64,000 nt of DNA. Source: Bacteroidales bacterium. GTDB lineage: Bacteria > Bacteroidota > Bacteroidia > Bacteroidales > UBA932. The stretch spans positions 1-64,000 of the forward strand of contig JAKSJO010000002.1 of assembly GCA_024398125.1 (NCBI GenBank), in the 5' to 3' direction. A program made the position numbers and the translations under genes. Numbering within the stretch: position 1 is the stretch's first letter; the number at the start of each line of letters is the position of its first letter. This document shows positions 1-10,236 of this stretch, one piece after another. Under the pieces are notes generated by a model. The model worked only from the letters and a program-made list of their open reading frames with translations. It had not been told where the DNA came from and ran no database searches.

Positions 1-52
1 CTCGACCTCCGGCGTGACAGGCCGGCATTCTAACCAGCTGAACTACCGCACC
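1..52 (-). tRNA. tRNA-Asp (GTC), 3' part cut by window edge
   Basis: Read on the minus strand, the first 52 bases give an acceptor 5' strand GGTGCGG, a D arm with the usual AGTTCAGCTGGTTAGA pattern, and a perfect GCCGG/CCGGC anticodon stem around CTGTCAC. The anticodon GTC sits at 16-18, so it charges aspartate. The T arm, acceptor 3' strand and any CCA lie beyond the window. The similarity to bacterial tRNA-Asp is strong through the whole visible part. Confidence 0.93.
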
Positions 53-91
53 AGGTTTTATTCAGCAGCGACGTTTCCGTCGTTGGGAATG

Positions 92-121
92 CGAAGGTAC
101 GAACTTTTTTCAAATTCCCAA
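92..121 (-). promoter_or_regulatory. putative promoter of the tRNA-Asp gene
   Basis: On the minus strand TACCTTCG (92-99) differs by one base from the Bacteroidota -7 box TAnnTTTG, and a TTG (119-121) lies 19 bases upstream, as expected for the -33 element. The box is about 40 bases ahead of the mature tRNA 5' end. Confidence 0.35.
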
Positions 122-197
122 TAGGGAAGGACAAAAACTGCATTAAAAATAGCCATATTTGCATTGTCGATTCGTGTGAAAGGCCACTGTTGTCCAT

Positions 198-908
198 ATG
201 AGAAAGCCGCTAAAGACAAGAATACTTTTATTTCTTTTTGTGAAGCTGCCGCTGGCATTTGTTCTGCTGACGGTTTCATGGGTGCTGGTATATAAATGGT
301 TGCCTGTATATGTGACACCCTTGATGATCCAGAGGTCGATCGAGAACCGCAAGGACTCTGGATATACGACCCAAAAGATATGGAAGCCGTACGAGGAGAT
401 ATCCTCTGAGCTTGCGAAGGCAGTCATTGCCAGCGAGGACAATCTTTTCAACAAGCACAACGGTTTCGACTTCAAGGCGATTCAGGATGCCCGCAAGGAA
501 TACGAGAGCGGCAAGAGAAGCTATCTCCGCGGAGCCAGCACAATATCTCAGCAGACGGCAAAGAACGTGTTTCTTTTGCCTCACCGAAGCTATGTCAGGA
601 AGGGGCTGGAGGCCTATTTTACTGTTCTCATCGAGAAAATATGGGGCAAGGAGCGGATAATGGAGGTATATCTCAACGTGATCGAGATGGGCCCCGGCAT
701 TTTTGGCGCAGAGGCGGCGGCTCAGGCTCATTTCGGGCATGAGGCGGCAAAGCTCACAACTCGAGAAGCTTGCCTTATAGCAGCCTGCCTGCCGAACCCC
801 ATCAAACGTAGCGCCGGCCATCCAAGCAATTACATCAGCAAGAGGGCGGGGGATATCGCTGCCTTGGAGAAAAAACTGGCTTACCCTGACTGGGTGTTGA
901 AGAAGTGA
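198..908 (+). CDS. mtgA: monofunctional peptidoglycan glycosyltransferase MtgA
   Basis: A 236-residue GT51 enzyme that polymerises lipid II into glycan strands at the outer face of the inner membrane. One membrane anchor is visible at residues about 8-35. The GT51 motif with the catalytic glutamate is present (ASEDNLFNKHNGFD, residues about 75-88), followed by the conserved RGASTISQQTAKN segment and the EVYLNVIEMGPGIFGAEAAA segment. There is no transpeptidase domain, and the length matches the monofunctional family rather than class A PBPs. A weak promoter-like CATATTTG lies at 154-161. The gene stands alone between the divergent tRNA-Asp and an esterase gene 74 bases downstream. The ATG at 198 gives a typical short cytoplasmic N-terminus. 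Confidence 0.93.
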   Translation: MRKPLKTRILLFLFVKLPLAFVLLTVSWVLVYKWLPVYVTPLMIQRSIENRKDSGYTTQKIWKPYEEISSELAKAVIASEDNLFNKHNGFDFKAIQDARKEYESGKRSYLRGASTISQQTAKNVFLLPHRSYVRKGLEAYFTVLIEKIWGKERIMEVYLNVIEMGPGIFGAEAAAQAHFGHEAAKLTTREACLIAACLPNPIKRSAGHPSNYISKRAGDIAALEKKLAYPDWVLKK

Positions 909-967
909 ATTTGAATAATTACTCCACTTTTCAATAACATTTTCGTAACTTGCAACCACGGAATTAA

Positions 968-2941
<1,974 letters not shown>

Positions 2942-2944
2942 CAA

Positions 2945-2972
2945 TATATTTGCGCAAAATGAATTAACTTTG
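2945..2972 (+). promoter_or_regulatory. two candidate -7 boxes upstream of pgi
   Basis: TATATTTG (2945-2952) and TAACTTTG (2965-2972) both match the Bacteroidota -7 consensus just after the esterase stop codon. No clear -33 TTG at the usual spacing is seen for either. They would give pgi leaders of roughly 75 or 55 bases. Confidence 0.5.
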
Positions 2973-3010
2973 CACCTGATGGCACGTTATCCAGTGCTTT
3001 CAGGTGCAAA
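2969..3010 (+). repeat. long hairpin in the pgi leader
   Basis: TTTGCACCTGA (2969-2979) is a perfect inverted repeat of TCAGGTGCAAA (3000-3010); inside it GCAC (2982-2985) pairs with GTGC (2994-2997). The hairpin lies between the esterase stop and the pgi start and has no U-run after it, so it is either a leader structure of pgi or a weak end signal for the esterase transcript. Confidence 0.55.
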
Positions 3011-3030
3011 TTATATAAAGTCTTCACAAT

Positions 3031-4380
3031 ATGGTAAAAATCAACGTAGAAGGTTCAAAGTCCTTCGTTCAGGAATCAGAGTACAAGGAGTACCTCGCAA
3101 AGGCGCTTGAGGCGTATGATACCCTCATGAGCGAGCAGGGTGCCGGCAACGACTTCCTTGGCTGGAAGACCCTTCCAGAGGGTGTAAGCGAGGAGGAACT
3201 CAGCGGTATCGAAGAGGTTTGCAAGGCATGGACAGCAAAGGGCATCGATCTCGTCATCACAGTCGGCATCGGCGGTTCATACCTCGGCGCCCGCTGCGCA
3301 ATCGAGGCGCTCAGCCATAACTTTGCCAAGCAGCTCAAGCGTAAGGAAGGTGCGGCTCCAGATGTGGTATTCGCAGGAAATACTCTCTCGGAGGAGTACA
3401 CCTCGGAGCTCATGGACCTCGCCAAGGAGCGCAACACCGCATGTGTTGTCATCTCAAAGTCAGGTACCACCACCGAGCCTGCTGTGGCATTCCGTCTTGT
3501 AAAGCAGTATCTTGAGGAAACATACGGCCGCCAGGAGGCTGCTGAGCGTATCGTGGCAGTAACCGATGCAAAGCGCGGTGCACTCAAGACCCTTTCAACC
3601 CAGGAAGGCTACAAGACCTTCATCGTTCCAGACAACGTTGGTGGCCGCTTCTCAGTCCTCACTCCGGTTGGTCTTCTTCCAATCGCGCTCGCAGGCTTCG
3701 ACATCCGCGCAATGCTCAAGGGCGCAGCTGACCAGAAGGCCGAGATGTACTCAAAGAGCGAGGCCAACACCGCAGTTCAGTACGCTGCAATGCGTAACCT
3801 CCTCCACAGCAAATATGGCAAGAGCACAGAGATCCTTCTCTGCTACAATCCTAAGCTTACATACCTCGCAGAGTGGTGGAAGCAGCTTTATGGCGAGTCT
3901 GAGGGTAAGGATGGCAAGGGTATTTTCCCTGCATCTGTTACCAACACCGCAGACCTTCACTCGATGGGTCAGTTCATCCAGGAGGGCAGCCGTATCATGT
4001 TCGAGACCGTCGTAAGCATCGACAAGAGCGCACGCGAGGTCATCATCGGCGAGGATCCACAGAACCTCGACCAGCTTAACTTCCTCGCAGGAAAGAATGT
4101 CGAGCACTGCAACAAGATGGCTCAGCTCGGCACCAAGCTCGCGCATATCGACGGCGGAGTTCCTCAGATGGAGGTAAGCGTAGAGAAGATCGACGAGTAT
4201 AATCTCGGAAGCATCTTCTACTTCTTCGAGTTCGCTTGCGGTGTCAGCGCATATACCCTTGGCGTGAATCCATTCAACCAGCCAGGTGTCGAGGCATACA
4301 AGAAGAACATGTTCGCACTTCTTCACAAGCCAGGTTACGAGGAGCAGACAGCAGCCATCCTCAAGCGCCTTGGTGAGTAA
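3031..4380 (+). CDS. pgi: glucose-6-phosphate isomerase
   Basis: A 449-residue cytoplasmic enzyme that interconverts glucose 6-phosphate and fructose 6-phosphate. The length fits the shorter bacterial type. Visible family blocks include GIGGSYLGARCAIEAL (sugar-phosphate binding, residues about 75-90), the VISKSGTTTEP SIS-domain phosphate loop near residue 140, and LAEWWKQLYGESEGKDGKG around residue 275, which matches the GPI signature. The C-terminal lysine helix is present (GVEAYKKNMFALL). The gene is followed after about 40 bases by a strong hairpin terminator shared with the convergent gpsA. It sits close to tpiA and gpsA, but on the opposite strand, so it is not co-transcribed with them. 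Confidence 0.96.
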   Translation: MVKINVEGSKSFVQESEYKEYLAKALEAYDTLMSEQGAGNDFLGWKTLPEGVSEEELSGIEEVCKAWTAKGIDLVITVGIGGSYLGARCAIEALSHNFAKQLKRKEGAAPDVVFAGNTLSEEYTSELMDLAKERNTACVVISKSGTTTEPAVAFRLVKQYLEETYGRQEAAERIVAVTDAKRGALKTLSTQEGYKTFIVPDNVGGRFSVLTPVGLLPIALAGFDIRAMLKGAADQKAEMYSKSEANTAVQYAAMRNLLHSKYGKSTEILLCYNPKLTYLAEWWKQLYGESEGKDGKGIFPASVTNTADLHSMGQFIQEGSRIMFETVVSIDKSAREVIIGEDPQNLDQLNFLAGKNVEHCNKMAQLGTKLAHIDGGVPQMEVSVEKIDEYNLGSIFYFFEFACGVSAYTLGVNPFNQPGVEAYKKNMFALLHKPGYEEQTAAILKRLGE

Positions 4381-4423
4381 GGCAGGATTCAAGGGTAATC
4401 CCCTTTGCACACGATAAGACGAA

Positions 4424-4452
4424 AGCCCCGGGACATCGATCCCGGGGCTTTT
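4424..4452. terminator. bidirectional terminator between pgi and gpsA
   Basis: AGCCCCGGGA (4424-4433) and TCCCGGGGCT (4440-4449) form a perfect 10-bp stem with a 6-base loop and a T run on the plus side. It serves the convergent pgi and tpiA-gpsA transcripts. Confidence 0.88.
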
Positions 4453-4473
4453 CTATAGGGTTCTGACGAAAAA

Positions 4474-5487
4474 TCAGAAAGTCTTTATCAGTTCATTGAT
4501 ACGTTTCCTTGCCGACATCCTGCGGTAGAGAATGTCATATACGGCTTCGGCTATAGGCATGTTTATGCCAAGCTTCTCGTTTACGCGCTTGATGCAGTCG
4601 GCTGCATAGTAGCCCTCTGCTACCATCGTCATTTCGTTGAGCGCGCTCTTTACTGTACAGCCTCGGCCTATCAGCTGGCCAAGACGGCGGTTGCGGCTGA
4701 AATTCGAGTAGCAGGTGACCAGAAGGTCGCCAAGGTACTCAGTCTTGTAGATGCTCCTTTCCTGTGGCTCCGCCTGAGACAGAAAATGGTCCATTTCGGA
4801 TGCGCATTTGGCTGTGAACGCGGCGATGAAGTTGTCGCCGTATCCAAGACCGTAAACGATTCCGACACAGAGTGCATAGATATTCTTGAGTATGGATGCA
4901 TACTCGACTCCAAAGATGTCATTGGAATAGCTCACTTTGACGTATGGAGCCTGGAGTCTTGATGCAATCACCTCGGAGTTTTCGTCCTTTGCGCTGACGA
5001 TTGTGATGAAAGAGTAGTTCTTTCTTCCAACCTCCTCCGAGTGGGTAGGGCCTGCGATGAGACCCATCTGGCTTGCGTCAACCCCGTAGGTGTCATGGAG
5101 ATACTCCACGACGGTAGTGTAGCTGTCAGGGATGATTCCCTTGATTGCGGAAACGATGAACTTGTCCTTCAAAGACACGGTAAGCGGCTCCAGAAAAGTC
5201 TTAAGGAAGGCTGAAGGAGCAGCCATGATGATGATACGTGCATTGGAAACGACTTCGTCGAGATTGCTGCTGGGGCAGATCTTCTCGGTGTCGAACTCGA
5301 CCTCGCTGAGGTACTTGCAGTTGCATCCCCTTGTTGTGAGTGACTCAAGAACCTCTTCGTTGCGTACGTACCACCATACCTTCTTCTGGTTGCGTACCAG
5401 AAGACTTACAATAGCAGTAGCCCAGCTGCCGTAACCGATTACGGCGCACTGGGCGTCTGCTTCAAGTATGTAGTCTTTAACTTCCAT
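4474..5487 (-). CDS. gpsA: NAD(P)+-dependent glycerol-3-phosphate dehydrogenase
   Basis: A 337-residue cytoplasmic enzyme that reduces dihydroxyacetone phosphate to sn-glycerol 3-phosphate for phospholipid synthesis. The N-terminal Rossmann loop reads VIGYGSWATA (residues about 17-26), a GxGxxA nucleotide-binding motif. The conserved catalytic-lysine block is VSAIKGI near residue 133, followed by AGPTHSEEV. The C-terminal substrate domain contains GLGYGDNFIAAF and the conserved arginine block NRRLGQLIGRG. It starts 18 bases after the tpiA stop, so tpiA and gpsA very likely form an operon linking triose-phosphate supply to glycerol-phosphate formation. Confidence 0.95.
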   Translation of the reverse strand: MEVKDYILEADAQCAVIGYGSWATAIVSLLVRNQKKVWWYVRNEEVLESLTTRGCNCKYLSEVEFDTEKICPSSNLDEVVSNARIIIMAAPSAFLKTFLEPLTVSLKDKFIVSAIKGIIPDSYTTVVEYLHDTYGVDASQMGLIAGPTHSEEVGRKNYSFITIVSAKDENSEVIASRLQAPYVKVSYSNDIFGVEYASILKNIYALCVGIVYGLGYGDNFIAAFTAKCASEMDHFLSQAEPQERSIYKTEYLGDLLVTCYSNFSRNRRLGQLIGRGCTVKSALNEMTMVAEGYYAADCIKRVNEKLGINMPIAEAVYDILYRRMSARKRINELIKTF

Positions 5488-5505
5488 TCCGCAAGGAATG
5501 AATGA

Positions 5506-6261
5506 CTAGTAAGACATTGCGATTGCGATGAAGTCCTCAGCCTTGAGAGCTGCTCCACCGATAAGGCCACCGTCGATGTCTGGCTGTGCGAAGATCTCCT
5601 TTGCGTTTGAAGGCTTGCAGCTTCCACCGTAGAGGATGGTCATATCCTCTGCAACCTGTGCACCGAACTTGTCGGCAACGACCTTGCGGATGCATGCGTG
5701 GATCTCTTCAGCCTGCTCTGCGGTAGCGGTCTTGCCGGTACCGATAGCCCATACTGGCTCGTAAGCGATGACAACCTTAGCCATGTCCTCAGCGGTGAAG
5801 TTGTAAAGGACAGCCTTGGTCTGGTCGGTAACAACGTCGAAGTGCTTGCCAGCCTCTCTCTCGTCGAGGTTCTCACCTACGCAGAAGATAACGCCGAGAC
5901 CGTTTGCAAGAGCGAGCTTGGTCTTCTCAACGAGCTTCTCATCAGTCTCACCATAGTACTGGCGACGCTCTGAGTGGCCGAGGATGGTCCAGCTTGCGCC
6001 GGTAGATGCTACCATTGCTGCAGAAACCTCTCCGGTGTATGCACCCTTCTCCTTGTCTGCGCAGTTCTCGGCAGAAAGCTCAACCTTTGAGCCCTTGAGA
6101 GCCTCGGCTACAGGGCAGAGGTGGGTGAATGGAGTACCAACGATGAGGGTTACATCAGCAGGTACCTCAGCTGACTTTGCAACCACTGCCTTTGCGAGCT
6201 CAACGCCCTCGGCAACTGTGGTGTTCATCTTCCAGTTGCCTGCTACAATTTTCTTTCTCAT
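5506..6261 (-). CDS. tpiA: triosephosphate isomerase
   Basis: A 251-residue TIM-barrel enzyme of glycolysis that interconverts dihydroxyacetone phosphate and glyceraldehyde 3-phosphate. All catalytic elements are visible: NWKMN near residue 10 (catalytic Lys), GHSERR near residue 97 (catalytic His), and [13 protein letters not shown] near residue 167 (catalytic Glu and flexible loop 6). The phosphate-binding end ILYGGS and GLIGGAAL is intact. Transcription probably starts from the TAAATTTG box at 6302-6309 on this strand and continues into gpsA. Confidence 0.97.
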   Translation of the reverse strand: MRKKIVAGNWKMNTTVAEGVELAKAVVAKSAEVPADVTLIVGTPFTHLCPVAEALKGSKVELSAENCADKEKGAYTGEVSAAMVASTGASWTILGHSERRQYYGETDEKLVEKTKLALANGLGVIFCVGENLDEREAGKHFDVVTDQTKAVLYNFTAEDMAKVVIAYEPVWAIGTGKTATAEQAEEIHACIRKVVADKFGAQVAEDMTILYGGSCKPSNAKEIFAQPDIDGGLIGGAALKAEDFIAIAMSY

Positions 6262-6301
6262 AATTAAATATCTTCTTTAGAATTGTTTCGTTCGTAGACT
6301 G

Positions 6302-6309
6302 CAAATTTA
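6302..6309 (-). promoter_or_regulatory. -7 box of the tpiA-gpsA promoter
   Basis: The minus strand reads TAAATTTG here, a full TAnnTTTG match about 40 bases ahead of the tpiA ATG. It faces away from the tyrS box at 6332-6339. Confidence 0.7.
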
Positions 6310-6324
6310 AGGAAAATTCCTTAA
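6307..6324. repeat. inverted repeat between the divergent tpiA and tyrS promoters
   Basis: TTAAGGAA (6307-6314), two bases, then TTCCTTAA (6317-6324) form a perfect 8-bp inverted repeat. It overlaps the tpiA -7 box and lies in the upstream region of the tyrS promoter, where an operator would act on both genes. Confidence 0.5.
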
Positions 6325-6331
6325 GAATGGT

Positions 6332-6339
6332 TAAATTTG
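6332..6339 (+). promoter_or_regulatory. -7 box of the tyrS promoter
   Basis: TAAATTTG is a full match to the Bacteroidota -7 box, 22 bases ahead of the ATG at 6362. A GTG at 6341 in the same frame lies between the box and the likely transcription start, which argues against it as start codon. Confidence 0.75.
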
Positions 6340-6361
6340 CGTGCTAATTGAAAAACAGACG

Positions 6362-7651
6362 ATGAAGAATTTTGTTGAAGAACTCAAATGGAGAGGCATG
6401 ATCCACGATATCATGCCAGGCACCGAGGAAATGTTGATGAAGGGTCCTGAGGCCGCTTACGTCGGAATCGACCCTACCGGAGACTCTCTTCATATCGGTC
6501 ATCTCGTCAGCATCATGATCCTCAAGCATTTCCAGGCATGCGGCCACAAGCCATACGCACTCGTGGGAGGCGCTACAGGAATGATCGGCGACCCTTCCAT
6601 GAAATCCCAGGAGCGTAACCTCCTTGACAATATGACACTTGCCCACAATGTTAGCTGCATCAAGGCGCAGCTTTCACGTTTCCTTGATTTCGAGAGCGAT
6701 GCTCCAAACAAGGCTGAGCTTGTGAACAACTATGACTGGATGAAGGACTATACCTTCATCGATTTCACCCGTGACATCGGCAAGATGATCACCGTGAACT
6801 ACATGATGGCAAAGGATTCGGTGAAGAAAAGACTTTCCAGCGAGAGCCGCGAAGGTATGTCATTCACTGAGTTCACCTATCAGCTTCTCCAGGGATATGA
6901 TTTCGTATACCTCTATGAGAATCATGGCGTGAAACTCCAGCTTGGTGGTGCAGACCAGTGGGGCAACATCACAACCGGTACCGAAATGATCCGCCGCCGC
7001 TGCGGTGGAGAGGCTTTTGCGCTTACCTGCCCGCTCATCACCAAGGCTGACGGCGGCAAGTTCGGCAAGACAGAGAAGGGCAACATCTGGCTCGACGCAG
7101 AACGCACTTCGCCATACCAGTTCTACCAGTTCTGGCTCAATGTGAGCGATGCAGATGCCGAGAAGTATATCAAGATCTTCACAATGCTTGACCGCGAGAC
7201 CATCGAGGCTGCAATCGCAGAGCATGCCGAGGACCCGGGACAGCGCCGTCTCCAGAAGCTTCTTGCAAAGGAGATTACCATCATGGTACATGGTCAGGCT
7301 GAGTATGACAATGCCGTTGCTGCATCCCAGATGCTCTTCGGAAACAGTACATCAGAGGCTCTCCGCAAGCTTGATGAGAGGACATTCCTCGCTGTATTCG
7401 ACGGTGTTCCTACCTTCGATGTCGAGAAGGCAAAGCTTCCTATGGGCATCCTTGACTTCCTTGCTGTCGAGACCTCGGTGTTCCCTTCAAAGGCAGAGGC
7501 CCGCAAGATGGTTCAGGGCAACGGTGTAAGCATCAACAAGGACAAGGTCGCTGACATCAACTACCAGATCAGCGAGAATGATATCCTTGACGGCAAGTAC
7601 ATCCTCGTACAGAAGGGCAAGAAGAACTACTTCATCGTCAACGTAAAGTAA
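6362..7651 (+). CDS. tyrS: tyrosyl-tRNA synthetase
   Basis: A 429-residue class I aminoacyl-tRNA synthetase that charges tRNA-Tyr. The HIGH motif is DSLHIGHLV near residue 43, and the KMSKS equivalent is KFGKTEKG near residue 235, the form usual in bacterial TyrRS. The tyrosine-binding block [10 protein letters not shown] lies near residue 197. The C-terminal 70 residues form an S4-like RNA-binding domain ([17 protein letters not shown]). The start is placed at the ATG at 6362 because the upstream GTG at 6341 lies immediately after the -7 box and would precede the mRNA start. rbfA begins one base after the stop codon, so tyrS, rbfA and the permease are probably one operon. Confidence 0.96.
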   Translation: MKNFVEELKWRGMIHDIMPGTEEMLMKGPEAAYVGIDPTGDSLHIGHLVSIMILKHFQACGHKPYALVGGATGMIGDPSMKSQERNLLDNMTLAHNVSCIKAQLSRFLDFESDAPNKAELVNNYDWMKDYTFIDFTRDIGKMITVNYMMAKDSVKKRLSSESREGMSFTEFTYQLLQGYDFVYLYENHGVKLQLGGADQWGNITTGTEMIRRRCGGEAFALTCPLITKADGGKFGKTEKGNIWLDAERTSPYQFYQFWLNVSDADAEKYIKIFTMLDRETIEAAIAEHAEDPGQRRLQKLLAKEITIMVHGQAEYDNAVAASQMLFGNSTSEALRKLDERTFLAVFDGVPTFDVEKAKLPMGILDFLAVETSVFPSKAEARKMVQGNGVSINKDKVADINYQISENDILDGKYILVQKGKKNYFIVNVK

Positions 7652-7652
7652 T

Positions 7653-8000
7653 ATGGACAAGGCACCAGGCACAAGACAGCTGAAAGTTGCACGTGAGATC
7701 CAGAAGGACCTTGCGGAGATGCTCAGAAGCAAGGGAATGGCAGCTTTCGGTGGAGCCATGGTGACGGTCAGTGAAGTACGTATCAGTCCTGACCTTTCCG
7801 TGGCCAAGGCATATATCAGCGTCTTCCCTTCCGATAAGGCGAAGTCGGTCATGACCATGCTTGAGGAGAACAAGAAGGCAATCCGCGGTGAACTTGGACA
7901 TCGTGTCGCAAAGCAGCTGCGTATCGTGCCGAACATCGACTTCTACCTCGATACCACGCTTGACTACGCCGAGCATATCGAAGAACTGTTGAAGAAATGA
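7653..8000 (+). CDS. rbfA: ribosome-binding factor A
   Basis: A 115-residue KH-type RNA-binding protein that acts in late 30S ribosomal subunit maturation. The N-terminus has the family pattern TRQLKVAREIQKDLAEML, the middle shows VTVSEVRISPDLSVAKAYISVF, and the C-terminus contains the KH-like segment ELGHRVAKQLRIVPNIDFYLD. Length and motif order match RbfA throughout. It sits directly after tyrS, and its TGA overlaps the ATG of the following permease gene (ATGA, 7997-8000), so translation of the two is likely coupled. Confidence 0.93.
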   Translation: MDKAPGTRQLKVAREIQKDLAEMLRSKGMAAFGGAMVTVSEVRISPDLSVAKAYISVFPSDKAKSVMTMLEENKKAIRGELGHRVAKQLRIVPNIDFYLDTTLDYAEHIEELLKK

Positions 8001-9214
8001 GACTTCCGTTCTTCGTCGCCCGCCGCTATCTTTTCGCCGGTAAGTCACATAACGTGATCAATATAATATCGGCGATCAGTATGCTGGGCATGGCGATAGG
8101 CACGGCTGTCCTTATCATCGTTCTATCTGTTTACAATGGATTCGACGGTCTTGTTCGCTCATCTCTGAGCGATTTGGACCCGGACTATATCATCACCCCT
8201 TCCGCAGGCAAGACCTTTGTTGCGGAAGGGGCTGATTTTGACTGGCTGCATGCCAACGGTTCGGTGGAGAATGTTTTTAATATCCTCCAGGAAAACATCT
8301 TCGTGCAGTATGAGGGACGCCAGAGTGTTGCAAAGGCAAAGGGCGTTGATTCCTTGTACGAAGCTGAATCTCCTCTGCGGACCCATATGCTGCTTGGGGA
8401 CTTCTCTCTTCATCACGGGGAGATGCAGCAGTGCCTGGTCGGCATGAATCTGGCCGGAAAGCTAGGCGTGAATGTGAACTTCCTTTCTCCGATGGAGTTC
8501 TATTTCCCATCCAGGGAGGGAAGCATCTCCATCCAGAATCCGATGGCTTCCATCGGCATCGAGCATGCACGGCCTACTGGAATATTCTCAGTCAATGCGG
8601 ATACAGACAATTCGCTGGTCATCGTTCCCATCGAGCTGATGCGTGATCTCCTTGACTATGAGAAGGAGGTGTCGGCCGTGGAGGTGAGGTTGGCCCCCGG
8701 ATTGTCAAGAAAGCAGGTCAAGGCATTTGAAAAAGATCTGTATAGCCATTTCCTGGACGGCTTCGTGGTCCGTGACCGCATGCGCCAGAATGACTCGCTT
8801 TACAAGATGATGAAATATGAGAAGGCTGCGATCTTCCTTATTCTTGTCTTTATCATCATCATCATAGCATTCAATGTCTTCGGCAGCCTGTCAATGCTGA
8901 TAATCGAAAAGACCGAAGACATCAGTACCTTCCGCAGCATGGGAGCCACGGAAGGTACAGTTAAAAGCATATTTGTCCTGGAAGGATGGCTGATTTCTCT
9001 GATCGGCCTTGTGTCCGGCCTTGCACTGGGCGTCGCTTTCGTGCTGCTTCAGCAGAAGTTCGGCTTCATCTCCATGCCTTCGGGAAGCTACGTCGTCAAG
9101 TCCTATCCGGTAAGATTGCAGTTGGATGACCTGCTTATCACTGGTCTTGGAGTGGCTCTGATCGGCTATCTGATAGCTCTTCTGCCGGCATCGTCTCTTT
9201 CGTCCAGACGTTGA
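7997..9214 (+). CDS. LolC/LolE-type ABC transporter permease
   Basis: A 405-residue inner-membrane permease of the lipoprotein-releasing (LolC/LolE, FtsX/MacB) class. The N-terminal transmembrane segment with AISMLGMAIGTAVLIIVLSV (residues about 26-45) is typical, followed by a periplasmic MacB_PCD-like domain to about residue 265 and three C-terminal transmembrane segments (FLILVFIIIIIAFNVFGSL, the SMGAT coupling region, then LISLIGLVSGLALG and the last helix). It would work with a LolD-like ATPase that is not in the window. The last 77 bases overlap the 3' end of the convergent gene at 9138-9824. No signal suggests truncation. Confidence 0.88.
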   Translation: MRLPFFVARRYLFAGKSHNVINIISAISMLGMAIGTAVLIIVLSVYNGFDGLVRSSLSDLDPDYIITPSAGKTFVAEGADFDWLHANGSVENVFNILQENIFVQYEGRQSVAKAKGVDSLYEAESPLRTHMLLGDFSLHHGEMQQCLVGMNLAGKLGVNVNFLSPMEFYFPSREGSISIQNPMASIGIEHARPTGIFSVNADTDNSLVIVPIELMRDLLDYEKEVSAVEVRLAPGLSRKQVKAFEKDLYSHFLDGFVVRDRMRQNDSLYKMMKYEKAAIFLILVFIIIIIAFNVFGSLSMLIIEKTEDISTFRSMGATEGTVKSIFVLEGWLISLIGLVSGLALGVAFVLLQQKFGFISMPSGSYVVKSYPVRLQLDDLLITGLGVALIGYLIALLPASSLSSRR

Positions 9215-9824
9215 CGATCTCGCCGATGTACATTGTGTGGAGTCCCATGCGGCTGTAGAAGTTCTCCCTTACGTCAGCAGGCATCTTGTCGGTCTCGAAT
9301 TCATCGGCATATATCTTCTTGCATTCGATAGCAAGGTTTCCTTCGGTGATGATAGGGTTGCCAAGTGCGGTGTATTCGAAGGTGAGCCCTGAATTGGCCA
9401 TCTTATCCTTCTCCTCGGAATAAGAATGCGAACCGATGTAAAGGAGACCATCCTTGCATTTTGGAGTGTCAGGGAAGGCTGTTACCGTAAAATAGTCATA
9501 CTTGTCCATAAGCTTCTTTGAAGCACGGTCAGATGATACATATACAGTAACTACATGTTTGCCCCAGAGTTCACCGATGCCGCCCCAGGCAATGGTCATG
9601 GAGTTGCTCTCATTCTTGTTGCCCATAGAGAGAGCCATCCAATCGTTTGCAAAAATGTCAACAGGCTTGAGGCTGAGTTCAGTCGGCTTGATTGCAGTCC
9701 ATTCCACGGCGGTACTGTCAGCCTGCGCCTTCTTTTCTTTTCCGGTCATGTTCTTTACTCTACCGCATGAGGCTGCGGAAACTGCCATCGCCGCAAGAGC
9801 GGCCATGATTATAATCTTTCTCAT
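9138..9824 (-). CDS. flavin-reductase-like domain lipoprotein
   Basis: A 228-residue predicted lipoprotein with a lipobox around VSAASCG (Cys near residue 20). Residues about 45-210 resemble the FMN-binding split-barrel flavin reductase family: NSMTIAWGGIGELWGK near the start, then VYVSSDRASKKLMDKYDYFTVTAFP, and a GSHSY segment. The family reduces flavin with NAD(P)H or binds FMN; an exported lipidated form would sit in the periplasm or outer membrane, and its reductant is unknown. It is the last gene of a probable operon starting with the M6 protease, with a one-base gap from the gene before. Its 3' end runs 77 bases into the permease gene on the other strand, giving an unusual polar tail. 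Confidence 0.75.
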   Translation of the reverse strand: MRKIIIMAALAAMAVSAASCGRVKNMTGKEKKAQADSTAVEWTAIKPTELSLKPVDIFANDWMALSMGNKNESNSMTIAWGGIGELWGKHVVTVYVSSDRASKKLMDKYDYFTVTAFPDTPKCKDGLLYIGSHSYSEEKDKMANSGLTFEYTALGNPIITEGNLAIECKKIYADEFETDKMPADVRENFYSRMGLHTMYIGEIVNVWTKETMPAEELSDSRSEPLQDQ

Positions 9825-9825
9825 A

Positions 9826-10236
9826 TCAATCAGGTTGTATTATCGCTCCAATCTGTTCTTTCCTGCACCAGAGCCATACGCGGCCAGTATTGCCGATCTG
9901 ACTTACCTGAAATGTCAGTCCGCTCTTGCGCTCTACGTCACGGCCATCGGTCCATTCGATGCTTCCCTTTACCTTCTGTCCAACGGATGAGGGTCTGGAA
10001 TCCAGCCAGAGCATGTACCAGTCGGACATGTTGTCGTTGTGGACTCTGTACTCGTTCTTTTTGAGGTTGGCAGAGGTCTGACATGTATATGGGTTTGCAG
10101 AGAAGACTGTGCGTCCCTTGACGCTTAGCGAGTATTCCGCGGATGTCTTGATGAAGCTGTCATCGGGACCTTTGCCTGTGCAGCTGCATATGGTTATCAG
10201 CACCACCATTAGGGTGGCAAATCCTGTCCTTCTCAT
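9826..10236 (-). CDS. small hypothetical lipoprotein
   Basis: A 136-residue protein with a signal sequence and lipobox (LITICSC, Cys near residue 19). I do not recognise the family. The mature part looks like a small beta-rich domain: alternating hydrophobic residues, several Trp and Tyr (SDWYMLWLDS, GRVWLWCRK) and a motif KGSIEWTDGRD. Its ATG overlaps the stop of the M6 protease gene (ATGA at 10233-10236), and the flavin-reductase-like gene follows after one base, so the three are almost certainly co-transcribed. A role as an accessory to one of these two exported proteins is inference only. Confidence 0.7.
   Translation of the reverse strand: MRRTGFATLMVVLITICSCTGKGPDDSFIKTSAEYSLSVKGRTVFSANPYTCQTSANLKKNEYRVHNDNMSDWYMLWLDSRPSSVGQKVKGSIEWTDGRDVERKSGLTFQVSQIGNTGRVWLWCRKEQIGAIIQPD

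Noticed and set aside
6341-6361. Upstream GTG start of tyrS
   Set aside because: It lies within two bases of the -7 box and ahead of the probable transcription start; the conserved N-terminus begins at 6362.
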